NCBI RefSeq assembly: GCF_009668025.1
Contig: NZ_WJXZ01000011.1
Location: 173,055-237,054 of the forward strand
From: Larkinella terrae
GTDB taxonomy: Bacteria; Bacteroidota; Bacteroidia; Cytophagales; Spirosomataceae
Reading direction: 5' to 3'
DNA length: 64,000 nt
Within the stretch, counting starts at the first letter, position 1. Each line of letters starts with the position of its first letter. Shown piece by piece: positions 54,641 to 63,965 of the stretch. A program made the position numbers and the translations under genes. Under the pieces are notes generated by a model. It saw only the letters and a program-made list of their open reading frames with translations, had not been told where the DNA came from and searched no databases.

Positions 54641-56956
54641 TTATTCCACCACTACCTCATCCACGGATACCGACGTTGGCAGGCCTTCGCGGGGAGAACC
54701 GGCTGGCGCTGGCCCGGCGTTTTTGGCCTTGATCCGCACGTACCGCGCCCGGGCGGTTTTGAAATCGGCGACCACCGGCAACATGCCCCACGAGCCTTCC
54801 AGCGCATAGTTGACGGGCTGACTCACCGCATCTTTGTAGGTATTTCCGTCCTGCGACAGGCCGATTTCGACGGAAGTCGGCGGAAAATCGTTGTAGGAAA
54901 TCCGCTTCAGGAAGTTGGCAGAAACCTTCGTAACGGGCCGGACTTCGCCCAGATCGATCGTTACTTCCAGGTCTTCGCCCGAAACGCTCACCCATTCCGA
55001 TTTGTTGCGCGGACTTTGCGCCACCTGCCCGTCGGTCAGTTTTTTCCTGTTCGGATCGGACTTTTCGGCGGCTGCGTTCGCGTAGGTATACGATTTACCT
55101 TTCGCCCGGTGGATGTAAAACGTTTCCTCAAATTTGGCCCCCGCAGTGGTGATGGCCTTGACGGTCGTCGTTTTTTTCAGCGCAATCGGCGTGAAGTATT
55201 CCGTCGAGGATGTGGTGGGCTGCTTACCGTTGGTGGTGTAATAAATCTTGCTGTCGGAATCGAGTTTTTCCAGCCGAACCTGCAACTGGTCGGCGTCGGT
55301 AAACTGCGTAACGGCCCGGATGTCGAGCAGCCGTTTGGAATAATTGACGTTCAGGTACGAAAGCCGCTTCAGGTGTTCTTTCAGCCGAACCGCAAAATCC
55401 TCAAAGTTGCGCGGTCCCTGCGGAATCCAGCCGATTTCGGCCAGCGCCGACGCCCGCGGATACACCATGTATTCGACATGCTGGGTCGTCGGAATGTATT
55501 CCGTCCAGACGTTTCCCTGCACGCCCAGAATGTATTTCTGCTGTTCGGGCGATAGTTCGGTTGGCGTAGGCTCGTAGCTGTATACTTTTTCGATCGGCAG
55601 AAAACCGCCCCCGGCCAGCGGTTCCTGCGCCGGATTGCCCTGATACTGATCCAGGTAGCAGAAATCGCCGGGCGTCATCACGACGTTGTGCTTTTGCTTG
55701 GCGGCTTCAATACCGCCCTCGGTGCCGCGCCAGCTCATCACCGTCGCGTTGGGTGCTAAACCGCCTTCCAGAATTTCGTCCCAGCCAATAATGGCCCGGC
55801 CTTTCGAATTGACAAACTTTTCGATGCGCTGAATAAAGTAACTCTGCAATTCGTGCTCGTCCTTGAGCTTCAGTTTTTTGATCAGATCCTGACAAAACGC
55901 GCTGGCTTTCCAGGCGTCTTTCGGGCATTCGTCCCCGCCAATATGAATGTATTTTCCGGGAAATAACGCCATCACTTCCGTCAGAACGTTCTGTAAAAAC
56001 GTGAACGTCAGCTCACTCGGACAATACACATCCTTGAAAATACCCCAACGCGTAGCCACCTCGTATTTTTTCGATGGGTCGCACGAAAATTCGGGATAGG
56101 ACGCCAGAGCCGCCAGCGCGTGGCCCGGCATTTCAATTTCCGGAATAATAGTGATGTGCCGGGCGGCCGCATACCGAACCACCTCCGTGATCTGGGCCTG
56201 CGTATAAAAACCGCCGTATTCTTTTCCGTCGTATTTGAACGGATAATTTTCAGCGTTGTGACCGACGACGGTTTCCTTCCGTTTCGAGCCAATTTGCGTC
56301 AGTTTGGGGTATTTCCTGATCTCAATCCGCCAGCCCTGATCGTCGGTTAAATGCCAATGAAAGGTGTTGAATTTATGCATCGCCATCAGATCGATAAACC
56401 GCTTGACGAACGAAACCGGCATGAAATTCCGTCCCACATCGAGCATCAGACCCCGATAGCCGTAGCGCGGCCGGTCGAGAATCTGGCAGGCCGGGATTTT
56501 CCAAACCACAATATCAACCTTCGTGGGACTGAAAACCGCCGTCGGCAGGAGCTGGAGCAAGGTCTGGACGGCGTAAAAATAACCCTTCGGCGTTTCGGCC
56601 TCCACCACAACCCGGTCGGGCGAAACGTTCAGGATATAGCCTTCCGGGCCGCATTTCCCGGCTTTATGCGCCTGAAAAACAATATGTTTGCCTTTCACCA
56701 GCGCGGGCGATGCCGGAGCTACGGCCAACGGATAGCCGCTGGCGGTTTTTAGTTGACTGGCCAGCGTTTGGGCAGTTGCCCGCTGCCCTGCATCTTTGGC
56801 GTTAATAACGATTCGCGTTGCCGCCGAAACGGTAAAATGGCCGTCTTTCCCCGCAAACTGGGCGGGAAAGGGGAGCAAATTGTAGGCGTTATCGGATTGG
56901 GCACTCAGGGAAAAAGAAACAGTCAGGCACAACAGGAAGGCAACGAGTCGTTTCAT
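54641..56956 (-). CDS. Glycoside hydrolase family 20 beta-N-acetylhexosaminidase
   Basis: The 771-aa secreted enzyme removes terminal GlcNAc or GalNAc. A signal peptide (MKRLVAFLLCLTVSFSLSAQ) is followed by a GH20 N-terminal domain (about 25-150), the catalytic barrel with HWHLTDDQGWRIEI and the Asp-Glu pair in YIHIGGDECPKDAW near residue 339, a chitobiase-type C-terminal domain and a C-terminal F5/8-type C (carbohydrate-binding) domain. The start at 56956 is preferred over 56980. A propeller-type sensor kinase gene lies upstream on the same strand. Confidence 0.95.
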   Translation of the reverse strand: MKRLVAFLLCLTVSFSLSAQSDNAYNLLPFPAQFAGKDGHFTVSAATRIVINAKDAGQRATAQTLASQLKTASGYPLAVAPASPALVKGKHIVFQAHKAGKCGPEGYILNVSPDRVVVEAETPKGYFYAVQTLLQLLPTAVFSPTKVDIVVWKIPACQILDRPRYGYRGLMLDVGRNFMPVSFVKRFIDLMAMHKFNTFHWHLTDDQGWRIEIRKYPKLTQIGSKRKETVVGHNAENYPFKYDGKEYGGFYTQAQITEVVRYAAARHITIIPEIEMPGHALAALASYPEFSCDPSKKYEVATRWGIFKDVYCPSELTFTFLQNVLTEVMALFPGKYIHIGGDECPKDAWKASAFCQDLIKKLKLKDEHELQSYFIQRIEKFVNSKGRAIIGWDEILEGGLAPNATVMSWRGTEGGIEAAKQKHNVVMTPGDFCYLDQYQGNPAQEPLAGGGFLPIEKVYSYEPTPTELSPEQQKYILGVQGNVWTEYIPTTQHVEYMVYPRASALAEIGWIPQGPRNFEDFAVRLKEHLKRLSYLNVNYSKRLLDIRAVTQFTDADQLQVRLEKLDSDSKIYYTTNGKQPTTSSTEYFTPIALKKTTTVKAITTAGAKFEETFYIHRAKGKSYTYANAAAEKSDPNRKKLTDGQVAQSPRNKSEWVSVSGEDLEVTIDLGEVRPVTKVSANFLKRISYNDFPPTSVEIGLSQDGNTYKDAVSQPVNYALEGSWGMLPVVADFKTARARYVRIKAKNAGPAPAGSPREGLPTSVSVDEVVVE

Positions 56957-57034
56957 GCAAAAAAGTACGGTGGTTGGCAAAAATCAAAGGTAGGCAAAAA
57001 TGCACGGAACGCTTCCAGATTCATAGCAAACGGC

Positions 57035-60000
57035 TTAAACCGGCTCCTGAAGCGTCAACGGAACCCGAATGACCACCCGCGTTCCGGCGGGTTCGTGGTC
57101 ATCGTCCATTTTGTCGATCATCGTTACGCCGGCTTCCTTTCCGCTTCGCTGTTGAATCAGTAACAGCCGCTCTTCGGTTACTTTCAGCCCCACGCTCTGG
57201 TGCGAGGTAGCCGAACTCCGTTTGAGCGCAGCGGCTTTTTGCCGACCCACACCGTCGTCGTCGACCATGCATTCGAGCTGTTCGCCGACGGGTTTGATGC
57301 AGACCCGAATAAAGCCCCGGCTTTTTTTGTGGGCAATTCCGTGCAGAATCGCGTTTTCGATATAGGGCTGAATGATCATCGGCGGAATGGAAACCCGCTC
57401 CTGATCAAGCGACGGATCGGCTTCAATCGAAAAGTCGAATTTGTGGTTAAACCGCAATTGCTCCAGTTCCAGATACAGTTGAAGCTGCTCGGTTTCGCTG
57501 CCCAGCGGCACCCATTCCTGCCGCGAATTGCCGAGAATGAGCCGCATCAGCCGCGCAAACTTGACGAGGTATTTATCCGCATTGTCGCTGTCGTTCTGCA
57601 ACACAAAAAGCCGCACGGCGTTCAGCGAATTATACAGAAAATGGGGGTTCATCTGCGAGCGCAACGCTTTCATTTCCGACATCGCAATGCGTTCGCGCAG
57701 CTCGCTTTTCTCCTGCTGCTCCTTCGCCACGCGCCGGTTTCGCCACTGGACGACGAAAGCTACCGAAGCAATCAGGGCGCCCAGGGCGGCAATCCGGAAC
57801 CACCACGTTTCCCAGAACGGCGTCCGGATCGTAATCCGCAGCCGATAGCCTTCCCGGTTCCAGATGTTGTCATTATTGGCCGCAATGACATGCAGCACGT
57901 AATCGCCGGACGGCACGTTGGTGTAACTGGCAAAGGGCCGGGTGCCAGTCTGGTTCCACTTTTCTTCGGAGCCTTCGAGCCGGTACGCGTAGCGGTTAGC
58001 GCCGGGATTGTCGAAATTAAGCGCGGCCATTTCGAAGCTGAACTGATTCTGGTCGTGGTCGAGCACGATGTCCGGCGGAGTAGCCGAGAGGTTGCGTAAC
58101 AATTCACGTCCGTTGACTTTAAACGAGGTCAGATACACCGGCGGCACAAAGCGGTTGATGCGGATTTTGCCGGGCTGAATATAGACCAGGTCGCGCATGG
58201 CCCCGAAATAAAGCCGCCTTTTACCGTCGCGCTCGCTCGATCCTGACTCAAATTCGGAGGTGGGCAATCCGTCGGCTTCGTCGAACGGGACAAACCGCAA
58301 CTGCTTGATGTCGGTCACGGCTACCCCGTTGGAAGTGCTGACCCAGAGTGTGTCGCCGGTCAGTCGCAGACCCGCAATGTCACTGTTGGGTAAACCGTGT
58401 CGCGTAGTAAAAACATCGAATTTTTTAGTGGCTTCATCAAGCCGACCCAGGCCATTGTCGGAGCTAATCCACAATTTACCGGTTTCGTCTTCGGCAAAAT
58501 CCGTGATGCCTTCGTCCGGCAAACTGTGCAGGTCCTCCTCTTTATGGACGTACGTGTCCAGCAGTTTCAAATCGGGACTGATTTTGAAAACCGGTCCTAA
58601 ACCGCCTACCCACAGGTTGTTGAAGCGGTCGAGGTACATCGTGTTGTAGTTTTTGCCGGGCAGTTTCCGAATGCGTTCGTCGTTGAACTGATTCAGAAAC
58701 GTGTTGGTCCTGGGATTATAAATGGTCAGTTTCTCATTGGTACCGATAAAAACCCGGCCATCGCGGTGCTGAATCACGCTGAAAACCTGACTTCCGGCCA
58801 CAAAATTGCGCCGTTTGGGATTGAAGGGCGGATAATTGTCGAGGTCGTCCGGGGCGGGCAAACAGGGAATTTGCTCAAAGAGGTGCGTGCTGGTGTCCAG
58901 CCGACTCACGCCGGTTAAATGGCCGACCCAGACTTTGCCGGTTTTTTCGGCTAAAACGCTGTAGGTAAGATTATTGCCAATCGTTTTGGGATTGTTTGGA
59001 TCGTGCCGATACAGCCGGTAGGATTGTTTAGCGGGATCGATCATCGTCAAGCCGTCGCGGGTTGCAATCCAGAGCCGGTCTTTTTCGTCGAACGAAAGCG
59101 AGGCCGCATCCTTCCCCAGCGTCGAAGCGGGGTGATATCCAACGTCGTCGAAGAGGGAACGGAACTTGTCGATTTTGGGGTTGAACCAGCTCAGACCCGC
59201 GTCGTCGGAGCCAATCCAGATGATGCCGGACTGGTCTTCAAACAGGGTTTTCAGCGAATTGGATACCAGGCTGCGGGGGTTGTTTTCGTCGTTTTTGTAC
59301 CCCAGAAACCGGTTTTTGGGCGCATCGTACCGAAACAACCCCTCCCCGGCCGTACTGATCCACAGATTCTCATTTTTGGTAATCAGGATCGACGTAATCC
59401 CCCGGCCCACATCAATCGGCATGCGCCGGAACTGACCGGTCACCGGATTCAGAATAGCCACACGCCCCTGACGGGTGCCCACGTAAATGTCGCCCGAACG
59501 CGGATGCCGGGCTATCGACAATACATAATCATCAGGCAGTGAGGTTGGTACGGATTCGTTATGGCGAAACGTCCGGAACTGTTTCGTTTGCCGGTTGTAG
59601 GAATAAAGACCCGCCTGCGTGCCGATCCAGAGGGTGGAGCCATCGACCACGATTTGCCGGATGGAACTGGCCGTTGGCCGGTCGGCAGAATCGGATGGGA
59701 TGGTCAGGAGACTGGCTTTTTCGGTAGCCGGATTGAAGGTGACGACTCCGTTGTTGGTGCCAAACCACAGCAAACCGTCGGGCGTTTGGGCGGCTGTGCG
59801 GACAAAATTGCAGCCCTCGCCCAGCTCCGTAAAATAAAACCGCTTGATTTCCTGGGTTTTCGGATTGATGCGGTTCAGCCCTTTCTGGGCGCCAACCCAC
59901 AAAATACCGTCCCGGGATTTGAAAATACAGCGGGTGATACGGTGCGAGAGCGACTGCGGATTACCGGTTTGGGGGCCGTAATTGATGCAGCGCAGGCCGT

Positions 60001-60202
60001 CGAAACGCGTGACGCCATTAACCGTGGCAATCCAGATAAAACCCAGATCATCCTGCGTAATGGCCGACGTGAAGTTGGTGGCCAGCCCCATGCGCAGCGT
60101 CAATCGCTGAAACGACAGCGTGGGCGATTGAGCCAACACCTGTACCTGTGTACACAACAGCCATATTATCAACAGCAACGCCGGGCGTCGTTCGGTAATC
60201 AT
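57035..60202 (-). CDS. Propeller-sensor histidine kinase (two-component regulator propeller, Y_Y_Y, LytS-type kinase)
   Basis: The protein is 1,055 aa from the ATG at 60202. It has a signal peptide, then about 14 periplasmic propeller repeats (for example ITQDDLGFIWIATVNGVTRFDG, SRDGILWVGAQKGLNRI), a Y_Y_Y domain (YAYRLEGSEEKWNQTG), one membrane helix (FRIAALGALIASVAFVVQW) and a LytS-type kinase with MNPHFLYNSLNAVRLFVLQ. The domain plan resembles hybrid glycan sensors but it lacks the receiver and AraC output. No LytTR partner is adjacent. The GH20 gene downstream suggests an amino-sugar glycan as ligand. Confidence 0.92.
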   Translation of the reverse strand: MITERRPALLLIIWLLCTQVQVLAQSPTLSFQRLTLRMGLATNFTSAITQDDLGFIWIATVNGVTRFDGLRCINYGPQTGNPQSLSHRITRCIFKSRDGILWVGAQKGLNRINPKTQEIKRFYFTELGEGCNFVRTAAQTPDGLLWFGTNNGVVTFNPATEKASLLTIPSDSADRPTASSIRQIVVDGSTLWIGTQAGLYSYNRQTKQFRTFRHNESVPTSLPDDYVLSIARHPRSGDIYVGTRQGRVAILNPVTGQFRRMPIDVGRGITSILITKNENLWISTAGEGLFRYDAPKNRFLGYKNDENNPRSLVSNSLKTLFEDQSGIIWIGSDDAGLSWFNPKIDKFRSLFDDVGYHPASTLGKDAASLSFDEKDRLWIATRDGLTMIDPAKQSYRLYRHDPNNPKTIGNNLTYSVLAEKTGKVWVGHLTGVSRLDTSTHLFEQIPCLPAPDDLDNYPPFNPKRRNFVAGSQVFSVIQHRDGRVFIGTNEKLTIYNPRTNTFLNQFNDERIRKLPGKNYNTMYLDRFNNLWVGGLGPVFKISPDLKLLDTYVHKEEDLHSLPDEGITDFAEDETGKLWISSDNGLGRLDEATKKFDVFTTRHGLPNSDIAGLRLTGDTLWVSTSNGVAVTDIKQLRFVPFDEADGLPTSEFESGSSERDGKRRLYFGAMRDLVYIQPGKIRINRFVPPVYLTSFKVNGRELLRNLSATPPDIVLDHDQNQFSFEMAALNFDNPGANRYAYRLEGSEEKWNQTGTRPFASYTNVPSGDYVLHVIAANNDNIWNREGYRLRITIRTPFWETWWFRIAALGALIASVAFVVQWRNRRVAKEQQEKSELRERIAMSEMKALRSQMNPHFLYNSLNAVRLFVLQNDSDNADKYLVKFARLMRLILGNSRQEWVPLGSETEQLQLYLELEQLRFNHKFDFSIEADPSLDQERVSIPPMIIQPYIENAILHGIAHKKSRGFIRVCIKPVGEQLECMVDDDGVGRQKAAALKRSSATSHQSVGLKVTEERLLLIQQRSGKEAGVTMIDKMDDDHEPAGTRVVIRVPLTLQEPV

Positions 60203-60504
60203 TGAACAAATGCAGAGGAAGTAGGTGCCGAAACCGCTCGTTCGTTTTCCGCTTTTCAAACGAAGCAAATGTACTACGAAAACTAATCATCAGGGAACGC
60301 TTTGGTTACTTTTAGTGTGTACGGTACCGCAGGATAGTAACGGTCTTCGTAAACCGATGAAGTCAAATTCCGCAGACAGCCGAAAAACCGCCATTGGAAT
60401 CATCAGCGGTTTTTCAGCTGTCTGTTAAATCGGGCGACTGGATGGTGGAAATCAAGACGGAAATCACCGCGAACGGCGCACGAACAGGGACACTTTACCA
60501 GCGA
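60203..60504. other. Intergenic region between ferredoxin and propeller-kinase genes
   Basis: These 302 bases contain a strong hairpin (60373-60424) downstream of the ferredoxin gene. No other gene was recognised. Confidence 0.6.
60373..60424. terminator. Hairpin downstream of the ferredoxin gene
   Basis: The arms 60373-60391 and 60406-60424 pair at 18 of 19 positions around a 14-base loop. It lies about 80 bases beyond the ferredoxin stop codon and may end that operon. A strong T-run is not present on the leftward strand. Confidence 0.55.
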
Positions 60505-60819
60505 TTAATTAACCGCCAGCCGGAAAACCGCCCCGTTGATCGTCTCATCGACGCGCAACTGGCAGGCCAGCCGACTATCGGAATCGGCATCGGGCAGCGT
60601 GTCCAGCATAGTCCCTTCCGCATCGTTCATGGGTGGGAGATGTTCGGCACCTTCCAGCACACGAACGTGACAGGTTGCACACAGAGCCATGCCCCCGCAG
60701 GTCGCCAGAATGGGGTAATCGGATGCTTTCAGCACTTCCATCAGGCTCAGGCTAATGCCTTCCGGAATTTCAATCGGCTGCTGATCACCGTGCTGGTCTT
60801 CAATTGTGATGTGGATCAT
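60505..60819 (-). CDS. 2Fe-2S ferredoxin (adrenodoxin type)
   Basis: The 104-aa protein has four cluster Cys at about 41, 47, 50 and 86 in ATCGGMALCATCHV and DSRLACQLRV, the C-x5-C-x2-C spacing of adrenodoxin/putidaredoxin-type ferredoxins. It is encoded 98 bases after a flavoprotein reductase on the same strand, which probably reduces it. Confidence 0.93.
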   Translation of the reverse strand: MIHITIEDQHGDQQPIEIPEGISLSLMEVLKASDYPILATCGGMALCATCHVRVLEGAEHLPPMNDAEGTMLDTLPDADSDSRLACQLRVDETINGAVFRLAVN

Positions 60820-60838
60820 GGTATAGAAGTGAGAGTTT

Positions 60839-60902
60839 AGACAAGAGACAAGAGATTAAAAAAGGCGAATAGCCAGCAGTTCAAATCTCTACTCTCTTGT
60901 CT
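60839..60902. repeat. Inverted repeat between reductase and ferredoxin genes
   Basis: The arms 60839-60857 (AGACAAGAGACAAGAGATT) and 60884-60902 are complementary at 17 of 19 positions. The hairpin lies in the mRNA between two co-oriented genes and may attenuate or stabilise part of the transcript. Confidence 0.75.
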
Positions 60903-60917
60903 CGCATCTTTTGTCTG

Positions 60918-61922
60918 TTAAAAAACTGGAATTCCGTTAACGGTGGTGTATTTGAAACTTAATTTCTGGCTTGGATAGACGTATTTGAAGGCGCTTTGGC
61001 ACATCAGGGCGGCTTCGTGAAAACCGCACAAAATCAGTTTCAGTTTGCCGGGATAGGTGTTGATGTCGCCGATGGCGTATATCCGTTCCACGTTCGTGGA
61101 ATAATCGGTCGTGTCAACCTCGATGGCGGCCTTGTCGATCTGAAGGCCCCAGTCGGCGATGGGCCCGAGTTTGGGCGTCAGGCCAAAAAGCGGAATCAGG
61201 TGGTCGGTGGCTAGATTCGTCACGGTTTTGTCTTTGGCCGTCACCGTAATTTCCTGCAAATGTCCATTTCCGGAAACCCGGCTGATGTTCGATTGCAGAA
61301 TCAGGTTGATTCGGCCTTCCCGGGCCAGTTCGAACACTTTTTCGGCCGAATCGGGCGCGCCCCGGAAACTGTCGCTGCGGTGAATGAGCGTCACTTCTTT
61401 AGCTATATTGGCCAGAAAAACCGTCCAGTCGAGGGCCGAATCGCCCCCGCCCGCCAGCACCACCCGACGGTCGCGCAGTTGCTCCGGGTTTTTGATCATG
61501 TACGCAACGCCCTTTCCTTCAAAGGCTTCCAGTCCTTCAATCTCCGGTTTTCGGGGTTCAAAACAGCCCAGCCCACCGGCAATGACAACCACCTGGCAAT
61601 GCACCCGAGTTTGTTCGTTGGTCGTAATGCAAAACGACCCGTCGGCCTGGCGCTCCAGGTTTTCCACGCGCTCGCCCAGCGTGAACGTCGGATGAAACGG
61701 CGCAATCTGTTCCATCAGATTATCCACCAGTTCCTGCGCATTGACGGCCGGAAAACCGGGAATGTCATAAATCGGCTTCTGCGGATAAATCTCGGATAAC
61801 TGCCCGCCCACCTGCGGCAGCGCATCGATCAGGTGGCAGCGCATTTTCAGTAAACCGGCTTCAAAAACCGCAAATAGCCCGACGGGGCCCGCGCCAATAA
61901 TGCATATGTCTGTTGTGATCAT
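60918..61922 (-). CDS. Ferredoxin--NADP+ reductase, thioredoxin-reductase-like
   Basis: The 334-aa flavoprotein has an N-terminal FAD fold (ICIIGAGPVGLFAVFEAGLL), a second dinucleotide fold for NADPH (VVLAGGGDSALDW) and the C-terminal YAIGDINTYPGKLKLILCGFHEAAL. It lacks the CxxC of thioredoxin reductases, matching the ferredoxin/flavodoxin reductase type found in Bacillus and Bacteroidota. It probably reduces the ferredoxin encoded downstream. The ATG at 61922 places the FAD motif correctly. Confidence 0.93.
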   Translation of the reverse strand: MITTDICIIGAGPVGLFAVFEAGLLKMRCHLIDALPQVGGQLSEIYPQKPIYDIPGFPAVNAQELVDNLMEQIAPFHPTFTLGERVENLERQADGSFCITTNEQTRVHCQVVVIAGGLGCFEPRKPEIEGLEAFEGKGVAYMIKNPEQLRDRRVVLAGGGDSALDWTVFLANIAKEVTLIHRSDSFRGAPDSAEKVFELAREGRINLILQSNISRVSGNGHLQEITVTAKDKTVTNLATDHLIPLFGLTPKLGPIADWGLQIDKAAIEVDTTDYSTNVERIYAIGDINTYPGKLKLILCGFHEAALMCQSAFKYVYPSQKLSFKYTTVNGIPVF

Positions 61923-62205
61923 GGTCCTTGTATTTGTTGTGTTCGATGGGTTAATCCCCGAACTGATGCGGCAAAGGTAGGCGCTACACCACAAATGACT
62001 ATAACAAAATGTATGACAAATCAGAATATACCATAATCACAGGTAATAGAGAATCGGTTTCCTGGTCCGACTGAGTCAATGGTCACGGGTTGGCGCATAA
62101 AGCCTCTTTTTTGTCGGAAAATGCGACAGACTGAACCGTCGGAATACCCCAATTTTGTAACCATAGTTGAACACTACTTACACAAACAGTAAACAACATC
62201 AAAAC
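61923..62205. other. Divergent intergenic region before the PKD lipoprotein
   Basis: These 283 bases contain a short TGTCG-N7-CGACA inverted repeat at 62112-62128 and CAATTTTG at about 62150-62158 as a weak -7 candidate for the rightward gene. Nothing else was recognised. Confidence 0.5.
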
Positions 62206-63732
62206 ATGAAAAAACGTATTCCTTCCGCTATTCAGTTAGCGAAAAATCCTGCGTGGGTGAATACCGTATTTACCAAGCGCGCCTTTGCCATTCTTCTTTC
62301 GGCTACGTTTCTGGTCACAGGTTGTAAAAAAGACGAAGTTGAACCAACCAATCCGACGAACACGCTGACGGCCAATGCCGGTGCGGATCAGGAAGTGCAG
62401 GTGGGCGAAACCGTTAAACTGGACGGCAGTGCCTCCGTCGATACCAAAGGAGCTCCGTTGACATACCAATGGACCATTGCTACCAAACCGGCCAAAAGTA
62501 CGGCGGCTGTCACCTCCGCCACCACCGCCAAACCCACGTTCGTACCGGACGAAGTTGGTGATTATGAGCTGGAACTGACCGTTTCGAACGCAAACGGAAG
62601 CAGTAAGGATAAGGTTAAAATTGCCGCTTCCGTCGCACAGCCAGTCGTGCTCGACAAAAATATCACGGTAAAAACCGTACTGACCGACCGCATTTCCAAC
62701 CCGGATTACGCGGATTATATTGTTCCGAAAAGCCTGGCTGTCACCAGCGAACTGACCATCAACCCCGGCGTGGTGATTGCCTTCGAACGGGATACGCGCT
62801 TCGATATCAACGACGGCGGTGGACTGATCATCGCCAAAGGAACGGCGGACAAGAAAATCCGCTTCATTGGTGTCGAAAAAACCAAAGGTTACTGGGTCGG
62901 CATCATGATTTATTCGGGCAGTAACGCCAACGTCCTGGAAAACATTGAAGTGATGCACGCCGGAAGCCGGACCATCATCAGCTCGACCAAAGCCGGGATG
63001 GCGTTATTCGGCGGTGGAAAAGCGCAAATCGCCCTGAAGAACAGCCTGTTCTCGCAAAATGATGGTTACGGCCTGCTGGTGCAGGAAGGTAGCCTGCTGC
63101 GCGAATTTGCGGCCAACACCTTTACAAAAAATACCGAAGCCGGAATCGTTGTAGACCCCGCCAACGTCGATAAACTGGATGCGGCTTCGGTTTTCACGGG
63201 TGAAAATGGCCGGAACGTGGTCGAAATCAAAGGCTATTACCTGCGGGAAGGCAGCGACATTACCTGGGGCGGTTTCAAAGACAAAACGCCGTACCGTTTG
63301 ACGGGTGATTTTGCGGTCGAATGCGGCCTGACGCTGAGCCCCGGTGTAACGATTGAAGGCGCCCGCGATGTGGTGATGATGATCAACTCCAAAGGCTATC
63401 TGATTGCCAAAGGGACCGCGACCGATAAAGTAACGTTCACCGGTGCCGACCGGACGGGCGCGACCTGGAAAGGGCTGATGATTTATTCGGTCAACTCGCG
63501 AAATGTCATTGAAAATGCAGAAATTAGCAACGGCGGTAGTCTGGCAATCGTTTCGGGCAAAAAAGCGAATCTGGCCCTGTACGGCGGCAACCTGTCCATC
63601 AAAAATACAACGATCTCGAATAGTGGCGGTTACGGAATTTTCGTAAGTTACAGCTCGAAACTGAACGCCGATGCCTCGACCACCAACACGTTCAAATCCA
63701 ACGCTCAGGACAACGTCCTGCTGGAAAAATAA
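62206..63732 (+). CDS. PKD-domain lipoprotein with C-terminal right-handed beta-helix
   Basis: The 508-aa protein from 62206 has a long leader with the lipidation site at Cys40 in TFLVTGCKKD. A PKD-type immunoglobulin-like domain follows at about 55-140 (LTANAGADQEVQVGETVKLDGSASVD, in part). The rest is repetitive and beta-rich, with segments such as LTINPGVVIAFERDTRF, GLIIAKGTADKKIRFIG and a second similar set (LTLSPGVTIEGARDVVM, GYLIAKGTATDKVTFTG), suggesting a duplicated beta-helix unit. Probably a surface adhesin or glycan-interacting protein; no catalytic residues are recognised. Confidence 0.85.
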   Translation: MKKRIPSAIQLAKNPAWVNTVFTKRAFAILLSATFLVTGCKKDEVEPTNPTNTLTANAGADQEVQVGETVKLDGSASVDTKGAPLTYQWTIATKPAKSTAAVTSATTAKPTFVPDEVGDYELELTVSNANGSSKDKVKIAASVAQPVVLDKNITVKTVLTDRISNPDYADYIVPKSLAVTSELTINPGVVIAFERDTRFDINDGGGLIIAKGTADKKIRFIGVEKTKGYWVGIMIYSGSNANVLENIEVMHAGSRTIISSTKAGMALFGGGKAQIALKNSLFSQNDGYGLLVQEGSLLREFAANTFTKNTEAGIVVDPANVDKLDAASVFTGENGRNVVEIKGYYLREGSDITWGGFKDKTPYRLTGDFAVECGLTLSPGVTIEGARDVVMMINSKGYLIAKGTATDKVTFTGADRTGATWKGLMIYSVNSRNVIENAEISNGGSLAIVSGKKANLALYGGNLSIKNTTISNSGGYGIFVSYSSKLNADASTTNTFKSNAQDNVLLEK

Positions 63733-63772
63733 AAATTAAAGACTTTGAGATTAAGGGTTTAGGGATAATACT

Positions 63773-63806
63773 TACAGCCCGGTACTGCTAGTGCCGGGCT
63801 GTTTTT
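63773..63806 (+). terminator. Rho-independent terminator after the PKD lipoprotein gene
   Basis: CAGCCCGGTACT and GTGCCGGGCTG form a GC-rich stem around GCTA, directly followed by a run of seven T. This is one of the clearest terminators in the window. Confidence 0.9.
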
Positions 63807-63965
63807 TTAATGATAAATGGAGAATGATGACTGTAAAATGGTAAAGTGCGGGCTTTGAAACATTTTTATAGTTGACATTTATTTTAACGAAAACTATGAG
63901 ATTTTTGGCCCCTTAGGGGTCTGATGTTTGTAGAAAAACGGCCTTCCAGGCATCCAGTGCGTGCC

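Noticed and set aside
52912..54657. Considered the DUF1338 gene and the following small genes as one defence island
   Set aside because: Only a toxin-antitoxin pair is recognisable; no nuclease, helicase or other defence genes flank it.
57200..58099. A 299-codon + strand frame
   Set aside because: It is antisense to the kinase part of the propeller-sensor gene and shows no domain.
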